From positions 1 through 36,856 of the forward strand of contig ONBI01000013.1 in assembly GCA_900316035.1 (NCBI GenBank): DNA of 36,856 nucleotides, written 5' to 3'. The translations under genes and the position numbers were made by a program. Of this stretch, positions 24,820 to 32,813 are shown one piece after another. The notes below the pieces were generated by a model. That model ran no database searches and was not told the origin of the DNA. It saw only the letters and a list, made by a program, of their open reading frames with translations. Numbering within the stretch: position 1 is the stretch's first letter; every line of letters begins with the position of its first letter. This stretch comes from an uncultured Eubacteriales bacterium (lineage in GTDB: Bacteria > Bacillota_I > Bacilli_A > RFN20 > CAG-288).

Positions 24820-25998
24820 ATGGAAAACGAAAAAGAGAATAGTAATAGCAATACCGAAATAAAAGAAGAAGAGAGAACCTCTCTTCCTGCTCCCATAGAA
24901 AGCAAAAAGAAGAGGATCGGAAAGAACATCTTCCGTTTCGTCTCCTTTTTTGCCTGTTTCTCCGCATGTCTTAGTTTAGTTGCCCATTATCTCTTCTTCT
25001 CTCTGGAAGAAGGAACTCCCTATGGTCTTTTCTATAAAGAGGAAGAGAAATCCCTGGATGTCGTGATGATCGGTTCTTCCACTATCCGCCACGGTTTTAT
25101 CCCGATGGAGATGTATGAGGAGACCGGACTTACCTCTTACTCGATCGTCGCCAGTCCGAATCATCTGGAAACCATCGAAATCCAGATCAGGGAAGTCATG
25201 CGGAAACAGAATCCGAAAGTCGTCTATATTGATCTCAACGGCATCAACAACCAGACCAAGAAAGAAGCTCCTTCCTTTGTCAAACAGTATTACGAAGCGA
25301 TGCCGGAAGGAGAAGCCAAAAGAGAACTCAAGCAGAAATATCCCTATCTCAAAGAACAGAAATATGAGCTCTTCCCCGGTCATAACTCCTTCCGTCAGCA
25401 GTCGTACTGGGAAACCCTGGTATACGGCGTAAAAACCTTCGATAAAGGGTATTCCCCGATGAAAGCTACAAAACCCGTTAAAGTAACCAAAGTCGATAAA
25501 GAGAAAACCTTACCGATACCGGAAGACGGCTTGAACTATCTCAAAGAGATCCTTTCGATCTGCAAAGAATATCCGACCGTCAACTTCCTCTTCGGGGAGA
25601 TGCCTCGCTACTTAGACGATACCATCTCCTCTTTCGATCTTTATCAGGTACGTTCTCCTTTGGATGCTTACTATGTGGTGAAAAGTGCAAAACCCTATGT
25701 GGAGGAAGCCGGATTCACCTTCTTAGATTACTTCTCCGATGAAAAGATTCTTCCCGACTATATCGGCTTAGACCCGGAAAAAGATCAATACGATGCCGAA
25801 CATCTCAACCATCGGGGAGCAAAGAAATTCACGAAGTTCTTCTCCTCTTATCTTCTTAAGAACTACTTCAACGGCAAAGCACCCGAACATTCCTCCGATA
25901 TCACCTCTTCCTTTGAAGAATGCCTGAAGAAATATCACGAAGAAGATGAGAAGATCGAAGAGAAAATGAACGGGAAAGACAAAGACGACGAGGATTGA
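24820..25998 (+). CDS. dltD: DltD-like protein
   Basis: DltD is anchored in the membrane and acts outside the cell in the last step of D-alanine transfer to teichoic acid. The 392 residues have a charged N-terminal cytoplasmic stretch, one membrane helix (FVSFFACFSACLSLVAHYLF) and an SGNH-like hydrolase domain. That domain begins VVMIGSSTIRHGF (catalytic Ser in GSS) and ends with YDAEHLNHRGAKKF, holding the Asp/His pair. The C-terminus is very acidic (EKMNGKDKDDED). It follows dltB by 15 bases and ends the operon. Confidence 0.85.
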   Translation: MENEKENSNSNTEIKEEERTSLPAPIESKKKRIGKNIFRFVSFFACFSACLSLVAHYLFFSLEEGTPYGLFYKEEEKSLDVVMIGSSTIRHGFIPMEMYEETGLTSYSIVASPNHLETIEIQIREVMRKQNPKVVYIDLNGINNQTKKEAPSFVKQYYEAMPEGEAKRELKQKYPYLKEQKYELFPGHNSFRQQSYWETLVYGVKTFDKGYSPMKATKPVKVTKVDKEKTLPIPEDGLNYLKEILSICKEYPTVNFLFGEMPRYLDDTISSFDLYQVRSPLDAYYVVKSAKPYVEEAGFTFLDYFSDEKILPDYIGLDPEKDQYDAEHLNHRGAKKFTKFFSSYLLKNYFNGKAPEHSSDITSSFEECLKKYHEEDEKIEEKMNGKDKDDED

Positions 25999-26347
25999 AG
26001 ATACCCGAGGAAACCTTACGCTTTTTCCGTTTTTCCAGGAGATCCGAATCTTCTTTCTGCTCCTTCCTGAAAGATGAATATCTTCCTTTCCTTTTCCTTT
26101 GTGTCTTCCGAAGATACTCTCTTTTCTTTCTTTTCCTAGGCAAAGATAAAAAAGTGCTCTTGGGGAAGCTCCTCTAAAACAGGATCTTCAAAAAGAGAAG
26201 TCGAATAGAATATTCTCTCGGTGAGAATACTTTAAAAAGGTCACCTCAAGCATAGCGGATAAAAGAAACAACGAAAGAGAGCAGCGAAGTTTTCGGATAG
26301 ACTTCCGACAAGGAAAAGCAAAGATGAACAGGTTGCTTCTATAGTTT
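25999..26347. other. Intergenic region after the dlt operon
   Basis: This stretch lies between two convergent transcripts. It contains a hairpin TATTCTC/GAGAATA (26211-26217 with 26223-26229) that may terminate one or both, plus a small TCGGA/TCCGA dyad near 26297. Short open frames here are low-complexity Phe/Arg/Ser translations without ribosome sites. I see no real gene. Confidence 0.5.
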
Positions 26348-27106
26348 TCATCGATCGATACCGGTGTAGACCGGCATCGTAAAATGACACTTTGAACAGG
26401 AAACATAGCTTTTCCCGTCCGATCCGGTATAAGGGAAAGAGAATTCATGCTCTTCGAAGACGGATAGGTCCCCTTTCCAGCAGATATGGTAATGCCCCAG
26501 TCTTGGATCATAATCATGACGGAACGGATCACAGGAATAGAAGGTGAGCTCATGAACATGGAGGCCTTTCAAAAAGTAATTGCCTTCACTATCTTCCATA
26601 AAATTAACCAGCGAATCCAAATTGTGAAGACAAACGGAACAATGAATATAGTATAGACCGCGAGGGGACACACGGAAATAAATTTCCTCTTCCCGAGGCA
26701 GATAAAAATCATAAAAAGAATAGTATTCGTATTCTTGCCCATCAGAATGAAAAGCACCGGTCAGAGCGACTTCTTTTCGGTTTTCAGGCGAGAACCCTTC
26801 TATCTTTTCGTGATAGGGCTCGAGGCAAACAGGCTTAGCGGAATGTATGTATATTGCGAATTCTGGATTTTCTGAAAACCTGTTTTTGAAATGAAGCCAA
26901 GCATAATCCCCACCCTCTATGTAAAGTCCAAAACCGAAAAAAGAAATCTCCTGAACAGGATGTTGTGCCTCGGAACTTGTACTTGACTCTACAGAAGAGT
27001 CGCTATCTGAAATGTTTCTCGAGCTGCTGAAGTCAGAGGGCGAGCAGGAAGTAGATAAGAGAAGGAAAAGAAAAGAGCAGATCAACGGTATTTTTCTGTT
27101 CCGCAT
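26348..27106 (-). CDS. Putative lipoprotein with two CxxC pairs
   Basis: It has 252 residues from the ATG at 27106, chosen for a clean GGAGGAAT ribosome site. A further in-frame ATG at 27148 lies inside the upstream gene. The N-terminus is a lipoprotein signal (PLICSFLFLLLSTSC, lipobox LSTSC), followed by a Ser/Asp-rich linker. The secreted part is aromatic- and Glu-rich and contains two Cys pairs, YIHCSVCLHN and YVSCSKCHFT, each preceded by a similar aromatic strand. They look like a divided metal site such as zinc. The second reads CxxCH, but one such motif does not make this a cytochrome. No family is recognised. The gene begins four bases after the stop of the frameshifted gene at 27111, so the two were coupled. 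Confidence 0.7.
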   Translation of the reverse strand: MRNRKIPLICSFLFLLLSTSCSPSDFSSSRNISDSDSSVESSTSSEAQHPVQEISFFGFGLYIEGGDYAWLHFKNRFSENPEFAIYIHSAKPVCLEPYHEKIEGFSPENRKEVALTGAFHSDGQEYEYYSFYDFYLPREEEIYFRVSPRGLYYIHCSVCLHNLDSLVNFMEDSEGNYFLKGLHVHELTFYSCDPFRHDYDPRLGHYHICWKGDLSVFEEHEFSFPYTGSDGKSYVSCSKCHFTMPVYTGIDR

Positions 27107-27110
27107 TAGC

Positions 27111-27618
27111 TTATTCCTCCGGAAGAGCCGGGAAGAGGAAGAAATCAAAACGGCTATCTTTTACAGGGTTGCCGTTTTTATCAGTGGCAGAAGTAGCAAG
27201 ACAGGAAATGGAAACCATAGACTGAGCATAGAGGGAGAAAGTATAGAAATCGCTATCTTGCTTACAATAGGGATAATATAGGTTTGCGCTATCGACAATG
27301 CTAGTGAAGCCACTGTAATTTCCTAAAAAAATGGTCATTCCAATCCATAAGGGAAGTGGAATTCTCAATAGATTGGTTGGGAGTCTGGCCGAAATCGAAT
27401 TCGTCTAGATAAAGCTTTTCGGACTTTTTCTCCGTCTCCCAGGAATCGTGCAGATAAGACTTGACATAATAGGTGGGATGCGGAAAAGAAGAAGCAGAGC
27501 AGGAAGAAGAAGAGGAATCCTGAGAGGCAGACATGGCTACCGAAGGAGGAGTGACAACAGAAACGCCGGATGAAGCGGTCAAGGTCGAAGCGAGAACGAG
27601 CGACAATAGCGCTGACAT
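27111..27618 (-). pseudogene. Secreted protein gene with frameshift at a T7 run
   Basis: Two overlapping frames join into one sensible protein. From the ATG at 27618 (AAGGAG nine bases upstream) the first frame gives a signal peptide (MSALLSLVLASTLTASS), a Ser-rich stretch and KLYLDEFDFGQTPNQS, then ends soon after DWNDHFF. The second continues LGNYSGFTSIVDSANLYYPY to FDFFLFPALPEE and a stop at 27111. The switch falls on seven T on the minus strand (A7 at 27325-27331). A run of six would restore one frame of about 168 residues. It may be a mutation, phase variation, polymerase slippage or an assembly error. Function is unknown. The pairing with the lipoprotein downstream suggests a surface role. 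Confidence 0.65.
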
Positions 27619-27640
27619 TGGCAAGAGCTCCTTTTTTGAT

Positions 27641-27669
27641 AGGGTAGTTCTTCCCTTTCCGCTTGTCAA
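27641..27669 (-). promoter_or_regulatory. Promoter of the secreted-protein gene pair
   Basis: On the minus strand a perfect TTGACA (complement of 27664-27669) and TACCCT (complement of 27641-27646) are separated by 17 bases, about 23 bases before the chosen start at 27618. Confidence 0.6.
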
Positions 27670-27782
27670 GAAAGAAGGAAGGAAAAATTTATTTCTTTTT
27701 TATTTCACGTTACGAAACAAGTGACAAAATTCAATTCTTATCACTATAAAATAGCAGAAATTATCATTTTTTCTCTAATTCT

Positions 27783-28442
27783 TTAACTTATCTTCTTTCC
27801 CAATCTCTGATAGATCTTATCCAGTTCCGAGAGCAACCATTTCCGATCTTCCGGATTCTCCTTGATGTCTCTTTGGTCGACATCCACTACGAGAAGTGGG
27901 CTTGCTTTATAGGAATGAAACACCCATTCGTCATAGTCTTTCCAAAGGTCGTGATAATAGTCAACGAGAGAAGGAGCCAGTTCAAAGCTTCTTCCTCTTT
28001 CTTTGATTCTTTTTAAGACCGTAGGGAAAGTGCCTTTGAGATAGACCATCACATCCGGAGCTTTCTTCGGCATTCCGTCTATCTCGGACATCATCTCTTT
28101 CAGTAAGTCACAATAGAGAGAATACTCTAAGTCACTCATTCTCCCTTGGTCATGGATCTTAGAAGCGAAATACTGATCTTCATAGATGGAGCGGTCTAAG
28201 ACCGCATTATCATGAAGAAGAGCTTCCTTGATCGCATGGAAGCGGGTCGTGAGGAAATTGAGCTGTAAAAGGAAAGGATAGCGGTACTTCTGCTGTTCTT
28301 CTTCGCTGGCCGTATAGTAAAGCGGAAGCACTTTGTTTCCTTCGACGGATTCATAATAAACCGGAAGGGAAAGTTCTTTCCCGATGATCTCGGCAACCGT
28401 TGTCTTCCCTAAACCGATCATTCCCCCGATAACAATCACCAC
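27783..28442 (-). CDS. Deoxynucleoside kinase
   Basis: This enzyme phosphorylates deoxynucleosides (deoxyadenosine or deoxyguanosine in close Bacillota relatives) for nucleotide salvage. The 219 residues contain the P-loop GGMIGLGKTT (6-15), the substrate Glu region YYESVEGN, the DRSIYED motif and the lid region KRIKERGRSFE. The start is GTG behind GAGGAGGG. It stands alone after the terminator of the gene at 28517. Confidence 0.92.
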   Translation of the reverse strand: MVIVIGGMIGLGKTTVAEIIGKELSLPVYYESVEGNKVLPLYYTASEEEQQKYRYPFLLQLNFLTTRFHAIKEALLHDNAVLDRSIYEDQYFASKIHDQGRMSDLEYSLYCDLLKEMMSEIDGMPKKAPDVMVYLKGTFPTVLKRIKERGRSFELAPSLVDYYHDLWKDYDEWVFHSYKASPLLVVDVDQRDIKENPEDRKWLLSELDKIYQRLGKKIS

Positions 28443-28470
28443 GTTACCCTCCTCAAAAGATAGTGACGGA

Positions 28471-28497
28471 AAAAAGAAGGTCTGAAAGAGACCTTCT
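28471..28497 (-). terminator. Terminator of the gene at 28517
   Basis: AGAAGGTCT/AGACCTTCT (28475-28483 with 28489-28497) with a 5-base loop. On the minus strand it is followed by TTTTT. It separates this gene from the deoxynucleoside kinase. Confidence 0.85.
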
Positions 28498-28516
28498 CTA
28501 AGAATGCGAAAGAGTA

Positions 28517-28981
28517 TTACTTCTCTTCGACGTAAAGGACAGCCCAGCGCTCCGTGCTTCCTTGGTTCTCTTTATCGTAGAAACGGAGATAGAGCTTATA
28601 GACTTTCTTCGGATCTCCGATAAAGTGAAGCTCGGATTTCTTGGTGGTATAAGAGAAAAGACGCTTTTCGCTTTCGGAATAGATATTAAGAGCATTACGG
28701 ACTTCAAAGATCTTCGGAGCGACACCTTCCAAAGTGAAGCCGTGGTTGAAACCTTCCATCTCCGGGAAGATCTCTTTTAAGCCTTCGCCACCGACAAAGG
28801 CAATCTTGCCATGATGGAGTTTTCCTTCATAGACATATTCTTTTCCACCGACCGAAGCTTCCTGCTCGGTAAGAGGAAGAATATTTCCATAGGTGATTTC
28901 ATCCAGGTAGAGTCCGGGTTTGACATCCGTCAGATTGAGTTTTTTCTTCGGAACACGATTTCTTTTTACTGGTTTTGCCAT
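28517..28981 (-). CDS. Hypothetical soluble protein
   Basis: It has 154 residues from the ATG at 28981 (MAKPVKRNRVPKKK), behind an AGGAAG site. The frame is open to 29011, but those residues are Lys/Glu filler derived from the ribosome site. The N-terminus is very basic and the rest looks like a small beta-rich domain (GKEYVYEGKLHHGKIAFVGG). No signal peptide, membrane helix or known motif is seen. It is a single-gene unit with its own terminator. The basic tail could bind nucleic acid, but that is a guess. Confidence 0.65.
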   Translation of the reverse strand: MAKPVKRNRVPKKKLNLTDVKPGLYLDEITYGNILPLTEQEASVGGKEYVYEGKLHHGKIAFVGGEGLKEIFPEMEGFNHGFTLEGVAPKIFEVRNALNIYSESEKRLFSYTTKKSELHFIGDPKKVYKLYLRFYDKENQGSTERWAVLYVEEK

Positions 28982-29135
28982 ACTTCCTTTTTCTCCTTTC
29001 TCCTTTATCAAGACAAAAGGAATACTACTTCTATTATCTTATCGTATCGTTTCCTCTTTTTAAAGGTGAAACACCCGATGGAACAGCGCTTTCTCGCTTG
29101 TTAACGCTTAGAAAAGAGAAAAGAAAGTTGAAACC

Positions 29136-29744
29136 TTAAATAAGAGGAGGAACTTTGCTTTCCTCTTTCTTTTTTTCTTTCTTGAAGAAGTTCTCGTGTT
29201 TATAGCGATAGGTGAAGTAATGGTACTCTACCGGTACTACCTGATGGATATGATAGATATGCTCGATAACAAAGAAAACAACTAGATTTATAAGGATCAA
29301 AGGCCAATGAGGATAAGCGACCGAGATCGAGACACCACCGTTAGGAAGAGGAGTCTCAACATACTTCGTCGTGATACTGGTAAGAAGAAGAGAACCGATA
29401 AAAAGAGCTAATCTCAAGAGTAGAATCGTAAGGAAAGCCGCTTTATTCTTTATAAAATGATATTTTGCGTCTTTTTGGAACAACCCATAAGCTCCACCTA
29501 AGAACATCAGTCCATAAAGAGAGACGAAAAAAACGGTGAACATAAACGTAAAAGGCCAAGTCGTCACCATGATTTTGAAACTGTTCAGATAGACAAAAAC
29601 AATATAGACCGTACCTAATATACGGCTATCCGATAAAAGGAGAAAAGGCCACCAGATCTTGGTATAGGGGATATCTTCTAGGATATCGGTATCTACCCAG
29701 GCTAACTCCCTATCGATAACATTGATCCGATGTAAGGTCCGCAT
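29136..29744 (-). CDS. Hypothetical four-helix membrane protein
   Basis: The 202 residues contain about four membrane helices: ILGTVYIVFVYL, FTFMFTVFFVSLYGLMFLGG, FLTILLLRLALFIGSLLL and LILINLVVFFVIEHIYHIH. A Lys/Glu-rich cytoplasmic tail follows. Helix 4 carries a cluster of His residues (EHIYHIH). I recognise no family. It is divergent from the PAP2 phosphatase gene and alone on its strand here. Confidence 0.65.
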   Translation of the reverse strand: MRTLHRINVIDRELAWVDTDILEDIPYTKIWWPFLLLSDSRILGTVYIVFVYLNSFKIMVTTWPFTFMFTVFFVSLYGLMFLGGAYGLFQKDAKYHFIKNKAAFLTILLLRLALFIGSLLLTSITTKYVETPLPNGGVSISVAYPHWPLILINLVVFFVIEHIYHIHQVVPVEYHYFTYRYKHENFFKKEKKKEESKVPPLI

Positions 29745-29872
29745 ATCCCTATTCCCTCTTCTGTTCTTCCGCTGTTTTTATCTTAACGTAGTGGGGTTTC
29801 ACCATAAAAGAGAAATCCACGGATTCTTTTCGATTTTCTCTCCTTTTCCTAAGAAAGCCCTTCTCTAGCTTG

Positions 29873-29881
29873 TGATACAAT
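29873..29881 (+). promoter_or_regulatory. Extended -10 promoter of the PAP2-Nudix operon
   Basis: TGATACAAT (TG at 29873-29874, TACAAT at 29876-29881) lies 32 bases before the ATG at 29914. No clear -35 box is seen, which is common for extended -10 promoters. Confidence 0.5.
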
Positions 29882-29913
29882 AACCTCAGACAACAAAGGG
29901 ACAGAAAAAGGTT

Positions 29914-30873
29914 ATGAAAAAACGTTACTTCGGATTGCCGCTTCCGTATTATCTTGCTATTTTCTCTTTTTCGCTTGTTTTGATTCTCTTCGGTTCTTTC
30001 TTCGACTATAAGCTTTCAAAAGCACTTGTCGATCAGAAAGATGCCATCGGTCTTTTTATCGAGACCATGGGACAGGTATTCGGGTTTGCAACGATTCCTT
30101 TTGGAGCTGTTTTAGTCTTTAAATCCATGAATAAGAAAGAAGGAATCGGATTCAAGATCCTCGGATGGGCTTTATTCTTAATCGCCTTAATCATGAGTGT
30201 CTATAACCTCGGCGATGCGATGTGCATCAAAGAGGGAAGCGGATACTACGGGTATCGGTTTACGCCGGTAGTTGCTTATCTGATTTCGGTATTGCTGAAT
30301 GCGGTTCTCTTTGTCACGGCGTTCTTAGTACTCAAGAATGAATATTCAAAAGAGATGTTCTTCTTAGGTCTTATCTTCTTACTAGGAGAACTTTTACAGT
30401 GGTTGATCGTTAAACTTTTCAAGCATATTGGATGCCGTCCCCGTTACCGTTTCCTTCTTTCGGAAGAAGGAATCTCGAATCATGTCGTCTTCCGTTCCTG
30501 GTGGGAGTTTCAACCTTTTAAATATAGCGGAGATAACTACTATTCCTGGCCGAGTGGGCATAGCGCTTCGATCGCTCAGGTCTTGATGTTCCCGGCGATT
30601 ATTCCTTTTTTGAAGTATCCTTTCAAGAATGAGAAAGTCACTTTCTATTCTCTGGCTATTGCCTTAGCTTTACTGGTTCCCTATTTCCGTATCCGGGTAG
30701 GAGCCCATTATTTATCGGATGTCGGTTTCGGATTGCTCTTCGGTAGTCTGATCGATTTTGCTTTGTTAGCTCTTTTCTCACTAAATCCAAAGAAAAAAGA
30801 AGAGAAAGAAGAAAAGAACAAAGCAAAGAATGCTAATATCTTCTCTAAGAAAGAAGGAAGAAAACAGGCATGA
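29914..30873 (+). CDS. PAP2-family membrane phosphatase
   Basis: The 319 residues have about six helices and the three phosphatase motifs: KHIGCRPRYRF (motif 1), WPSGHSAS (motif 2) and RIRVGAHYLSDV (motif 3 with the catalytic His and Asp). Such enzymes remove phosphate from phosphatidic acid, phosphatidylglycerol phosphate or undecaprenyl pyrophosphate. The substrate cannot be told from sequence. A Lys/Glu-rich tail (EEKEEKNKAKN) extends into the cytoplasm. The stop overlaps the Nudix gene by ATGA. Confidence 0.9.
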   Translation: MKKRYFGLPLPYYLAIFSFSLVLILFGSFFDYKLSKALVDQKDAIGLFIETMGQVFGFATIPFGAVLVFKSMNKKEGIGFKILGWALFLIALIMSVYNLGDAMCIKEGSGYYGYRFTPVVAYLISVLLNAVLFVTAFLVLKNEYSKEMFFLGLIFLLGELLQWLIVKLFKHIGCRPRYRFLLSEEGISNHVVFRSWWEFQPFKYSGDNYYSWPSGHSASIAQVLMFPAIIPFLKYPFKNEKVTFYSLAIALALLVPYFRIRVGAHYLSDVGFGLLFGSLIDFALLALFSLNPKKKEEKEEKNKAKNANIFSKKEGRKQA

Positions 30874-31487
30874 AGTGGACACTCAAAAAAGTCATCAAAG
30901 AGACAAATCATCCTTTTCTAAACTATTACACTCTCAAATACGATGTCGAAAAAGAAGACGGGAAACACTATGACTACGATTACTACATGGTTTCTAGAAG
31001 AGATCTCGAACATCTTTTACCGAAAACCCATGCTTATCGTAGACCCGATGCGGTCATGTTTCCTCTTTATAAAGTCGATAAAGACAATAAGATCGAAATC
31101 CTTTTTACCCGTCAGTTCCGTCCCGCTATGGGAACCTATCTGATGTCTTTTCCGGCAGGATTGATGGATCCCGAGGATAAAACCATCGAAGATACGATGC
31201 GAAGAGAAGCCAAAGAAGAAGCCGGAGCCATCATCGATGATATCGAGATACTCTCTTATCCGGCTCCTACTTCTTCCGGCTTTTCCGATGAGATCAATGC
31301 CTTGGGGATGGCGCGTATTGTATCGCTTGGAAATCAACACTTAGAAGAGTTTGAAGATATCTCAAGAAGATTGATTCCTCTAGGAGAAGTACCGGAGATG
31401 ATGAAGCATCCGGAGACTTATTATTTCCCCTGTAATGTGACTCTTTTCCTTCTTTATTTCTTAGAACGTTATAAAGGTAGATACTGA
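30870..31487 (+). CDS. Nudix hydrolase (ADP-ribose pyrophosphatase-like)
   Basis: The 205 residues carry the Nudix signature FPAGLMDPEDKTIEDTMR followed by REAKEEAGA. The catalytic REAKEEAG core is intact. There is one extra residue between the Gly and the core, and Asp where the first Glu is usual, compared with Gx5Ex7REUxEExGU. The preceding LFTRQFRPAMGTYLMSFPAG matches ADP-ribose pyrophosphatases. It is translationally coupled to the PAP2 gene before it and to the gene after it (TGATG). Confidence 0.88.
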   Translation: MKWTLKKVIKETNHPFLNYYTLKYDVEKEDGKHYDYDYYMVSRRDLEHLLPKTHAYRRPDAVMFPLYKVDKDNKIEILFTRQFRPAMGTYLMSFPAGLMDPEDKTIEDTMRREAKEEAGAIIDDIEILSYPAPTSSGFSDEINALGMARIVSLGNQHLEEFEDISRRLIPLGEVPEMMKHPETYYFPCNVTLFLLYFLERYKGRY

Positions 31488-32008
31488 TGTTAGAGAAAGA
31501 AGTCACTTTGGAAAGAGGTCTTACTCTCTATAAAGAAGAGAAGAAACTCCTAGAAGAACTGAAAGCGAAGAAGATTCCTTATCAAAGAGGAATCCACAGT
31601 CTTCAGTTTACGTATTCTCTTTTCGGAAAACCTTTTCTTTTCCGTCTCTACTGTGAGAAGAAGGAGGTCTACTTCTTTTCCGCTTCCTATGTGTTCCGTA
31701 ACGAGAGCGAGGAAGAGAAGGAGAACCTCGAAAAGGAAATCTCCTCTTTCCTGATCTCTTCTTTCGGAGAAGAGGGAGAGAGAAAGGAAAACAGCCTCTC
31801 ATTGAAAAACGGAAACATCTATTTCGAATATCAGAACACCCCTCAGGGAAGAGGAGAGACCTTCAAGGATCCGAACCTCTTCGTTCGGATCACTTATCAG
31901 GACCTGAAGAACCAGGAAGAGAAACACGAGTTTCTTCCTTACCTTTTTCTTTTTCTGTTTCTGATTCTCCTCTTAGTCGGAATCCTCTGTTTTGCTCTTC
32001 TTCGGTAA
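31487..32008 (+). CDS. Tail-anchored hypothetical protein
   Basis: The 173 residues are mostly hydrophilic with a single C-terminal hydrophobic helix (FLFLFLILLLVGILCFALLR), so the bulk faces the cytoplasm. The N-terminal third is Lys/Glu-rich. A beta-rich middle contains FTYSLFGKPFLFRLYCEKKE. No known domain is recognised. The start codon shares bases with the Nudix stop (TGATG), so it belongs to that operon. Confidence 0.7.
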   Translation: MLEKEVTLERGLTLYKEEKKLLEELKAKKIPYQRGIHSLQFTYSLFGKPFLFRLYCEKKEVYFFSASYVFRNESEEEKENLEKEISSFLISSFGEEGERKENSLSLKNGNIYFEYQNTPQGRGETFKDPNLFVRITYQDLKNQEEKHEFLPYLFLFLFLILLLVGILCFALLR

Positions 32009-32077
32009 GAAGAGAAAACGCTATCTTCTCTCTTTGGAGAAGAACCCTCTCCGACCAGAGAAGCGCCCTTGACTTTA

Positions 32078-32086
32078 TGGTATAAT
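32078..32086 (+). promoter_or_regulatory. Extended -10 promoter giving a leaderless mRNA
   Basis: TGGTATAAT is a perfect extended -10 element ending seven bases before the ATG at 32094. Transcription would begin at the start codon or within one or two bases of it. The TTGACT at 32069 is too close to act as its -35. Confidence 0.6.
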
Positions 32087-32093
32087 CAAACCG

Positions 32094-32813
32094 ATGGAAG
32101 AAATTGTTTTCTGCCCGCATTGTCATCATCCGAATCCGAAAGATGCCAAGGTCTGTGAAGCCTGTGGTGCTTCTCTTTTAAATGAAGAAGAATCGGAACT
32201 CGAAAACGAAGAAGAGATTCCTTCTTCGGACGATATCTTTGCTCCTGCCTATAAAGAAAGAAGAAGACCGAGCGGAGAACCGATCCAGGTTCTCAGTGAA
32301 CCCCATTCCTATACCTATGGAATCGCCGTCCGCATCTGTTTTGAGATGAATCTTCCGCAGATCCTTGTCGATATTGTTCTTCTTATTTTCTGCGTCGCCT
32401 ATTTAGCGTATTGGGCTTATACCAAAGCCGATTATAATTTCTCTTTCTTCCTTATCATCATCCTGATTGTGCTGGAAATGTCTTCTTTACTGAATTATCT
32501 TCTCTTTTTACCCTTGCGAATGAAAAGAACCTCGAAAGAGAATAAACCCGATGTCTTTCGGGTAGAGATCTACGAGGATGGGATCCTGATGAAACAGAGT
32601 GTTCTTCTCAATGACGAAGAGAAGATTCTTCATAACAAAGTTCTCTTCGAAGATCTCTTCCGCATCAAGGAATATCGGGATATTTTCCTTCTCCGGTATT
32701 CTTCCCCATCGAGTGAAAGCACCGTCCTTGTCTTCCTTAAAAGCAGTCTCAGCGATAAGACGATAAGCCATATCGAATCATGGAAAGCAAAACTGAAACA
32801 AGAACGCAAGTAG
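32094..32813 (+). CDS. Zinc-ribbon membrane protein 1
   Basis: The 239 residues start with a zinc ribbon (Cys 7, 10, 21, 24; FCPHC then VCEACGASL), followed by an acidic linker, two membrane helices (ILVDIVLLIFCVAYLAYWAY and FFLIIILIVLEMSSLLNYLL) and a cytoplasmic C-terminal domain. That domain has strands such as VEIYEDGILMKQSVLL and FRIKEYRDIFLLRYSS, which resembles a YcxB-like domain. Function is unknown. It overlaps the next zinc-ribbon gene by 34 bases, and both share the same C-terminal pattern, suggesting duplication or a two-part complex. Confidence 0.75.
   Translation: MEEIVFCPHCHHPNPKDAKVCEACGASLLNEEESELENEEEIPSSDDIFAPAYKERRRPSGEPIQVLSEPHSYTYGIAVRICFEMNLPQILVDIVLLIFCVAYLAYWAYTKADYNFSFFLIIILIVLEMSSLLNYLLFLPLRMKRTSKENKPDVFRVEIYEDGILMKQSVLLNDEEKILHNKVLFEDLFRIKEYRDIFLLRYSSPSSESTVLVFLKSSLSDKTISHIESWKAKLKQERK

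Noticed and set aside
26374-26400. CxxCH motif as evidence for a c-type cytochrome
   Set aside because: It is a single motif in an unrelated lipoprotein, with a matching CxxC lacking the same His; a metal site such as zinc is more likely, and no cytochrome maturation genes are present.
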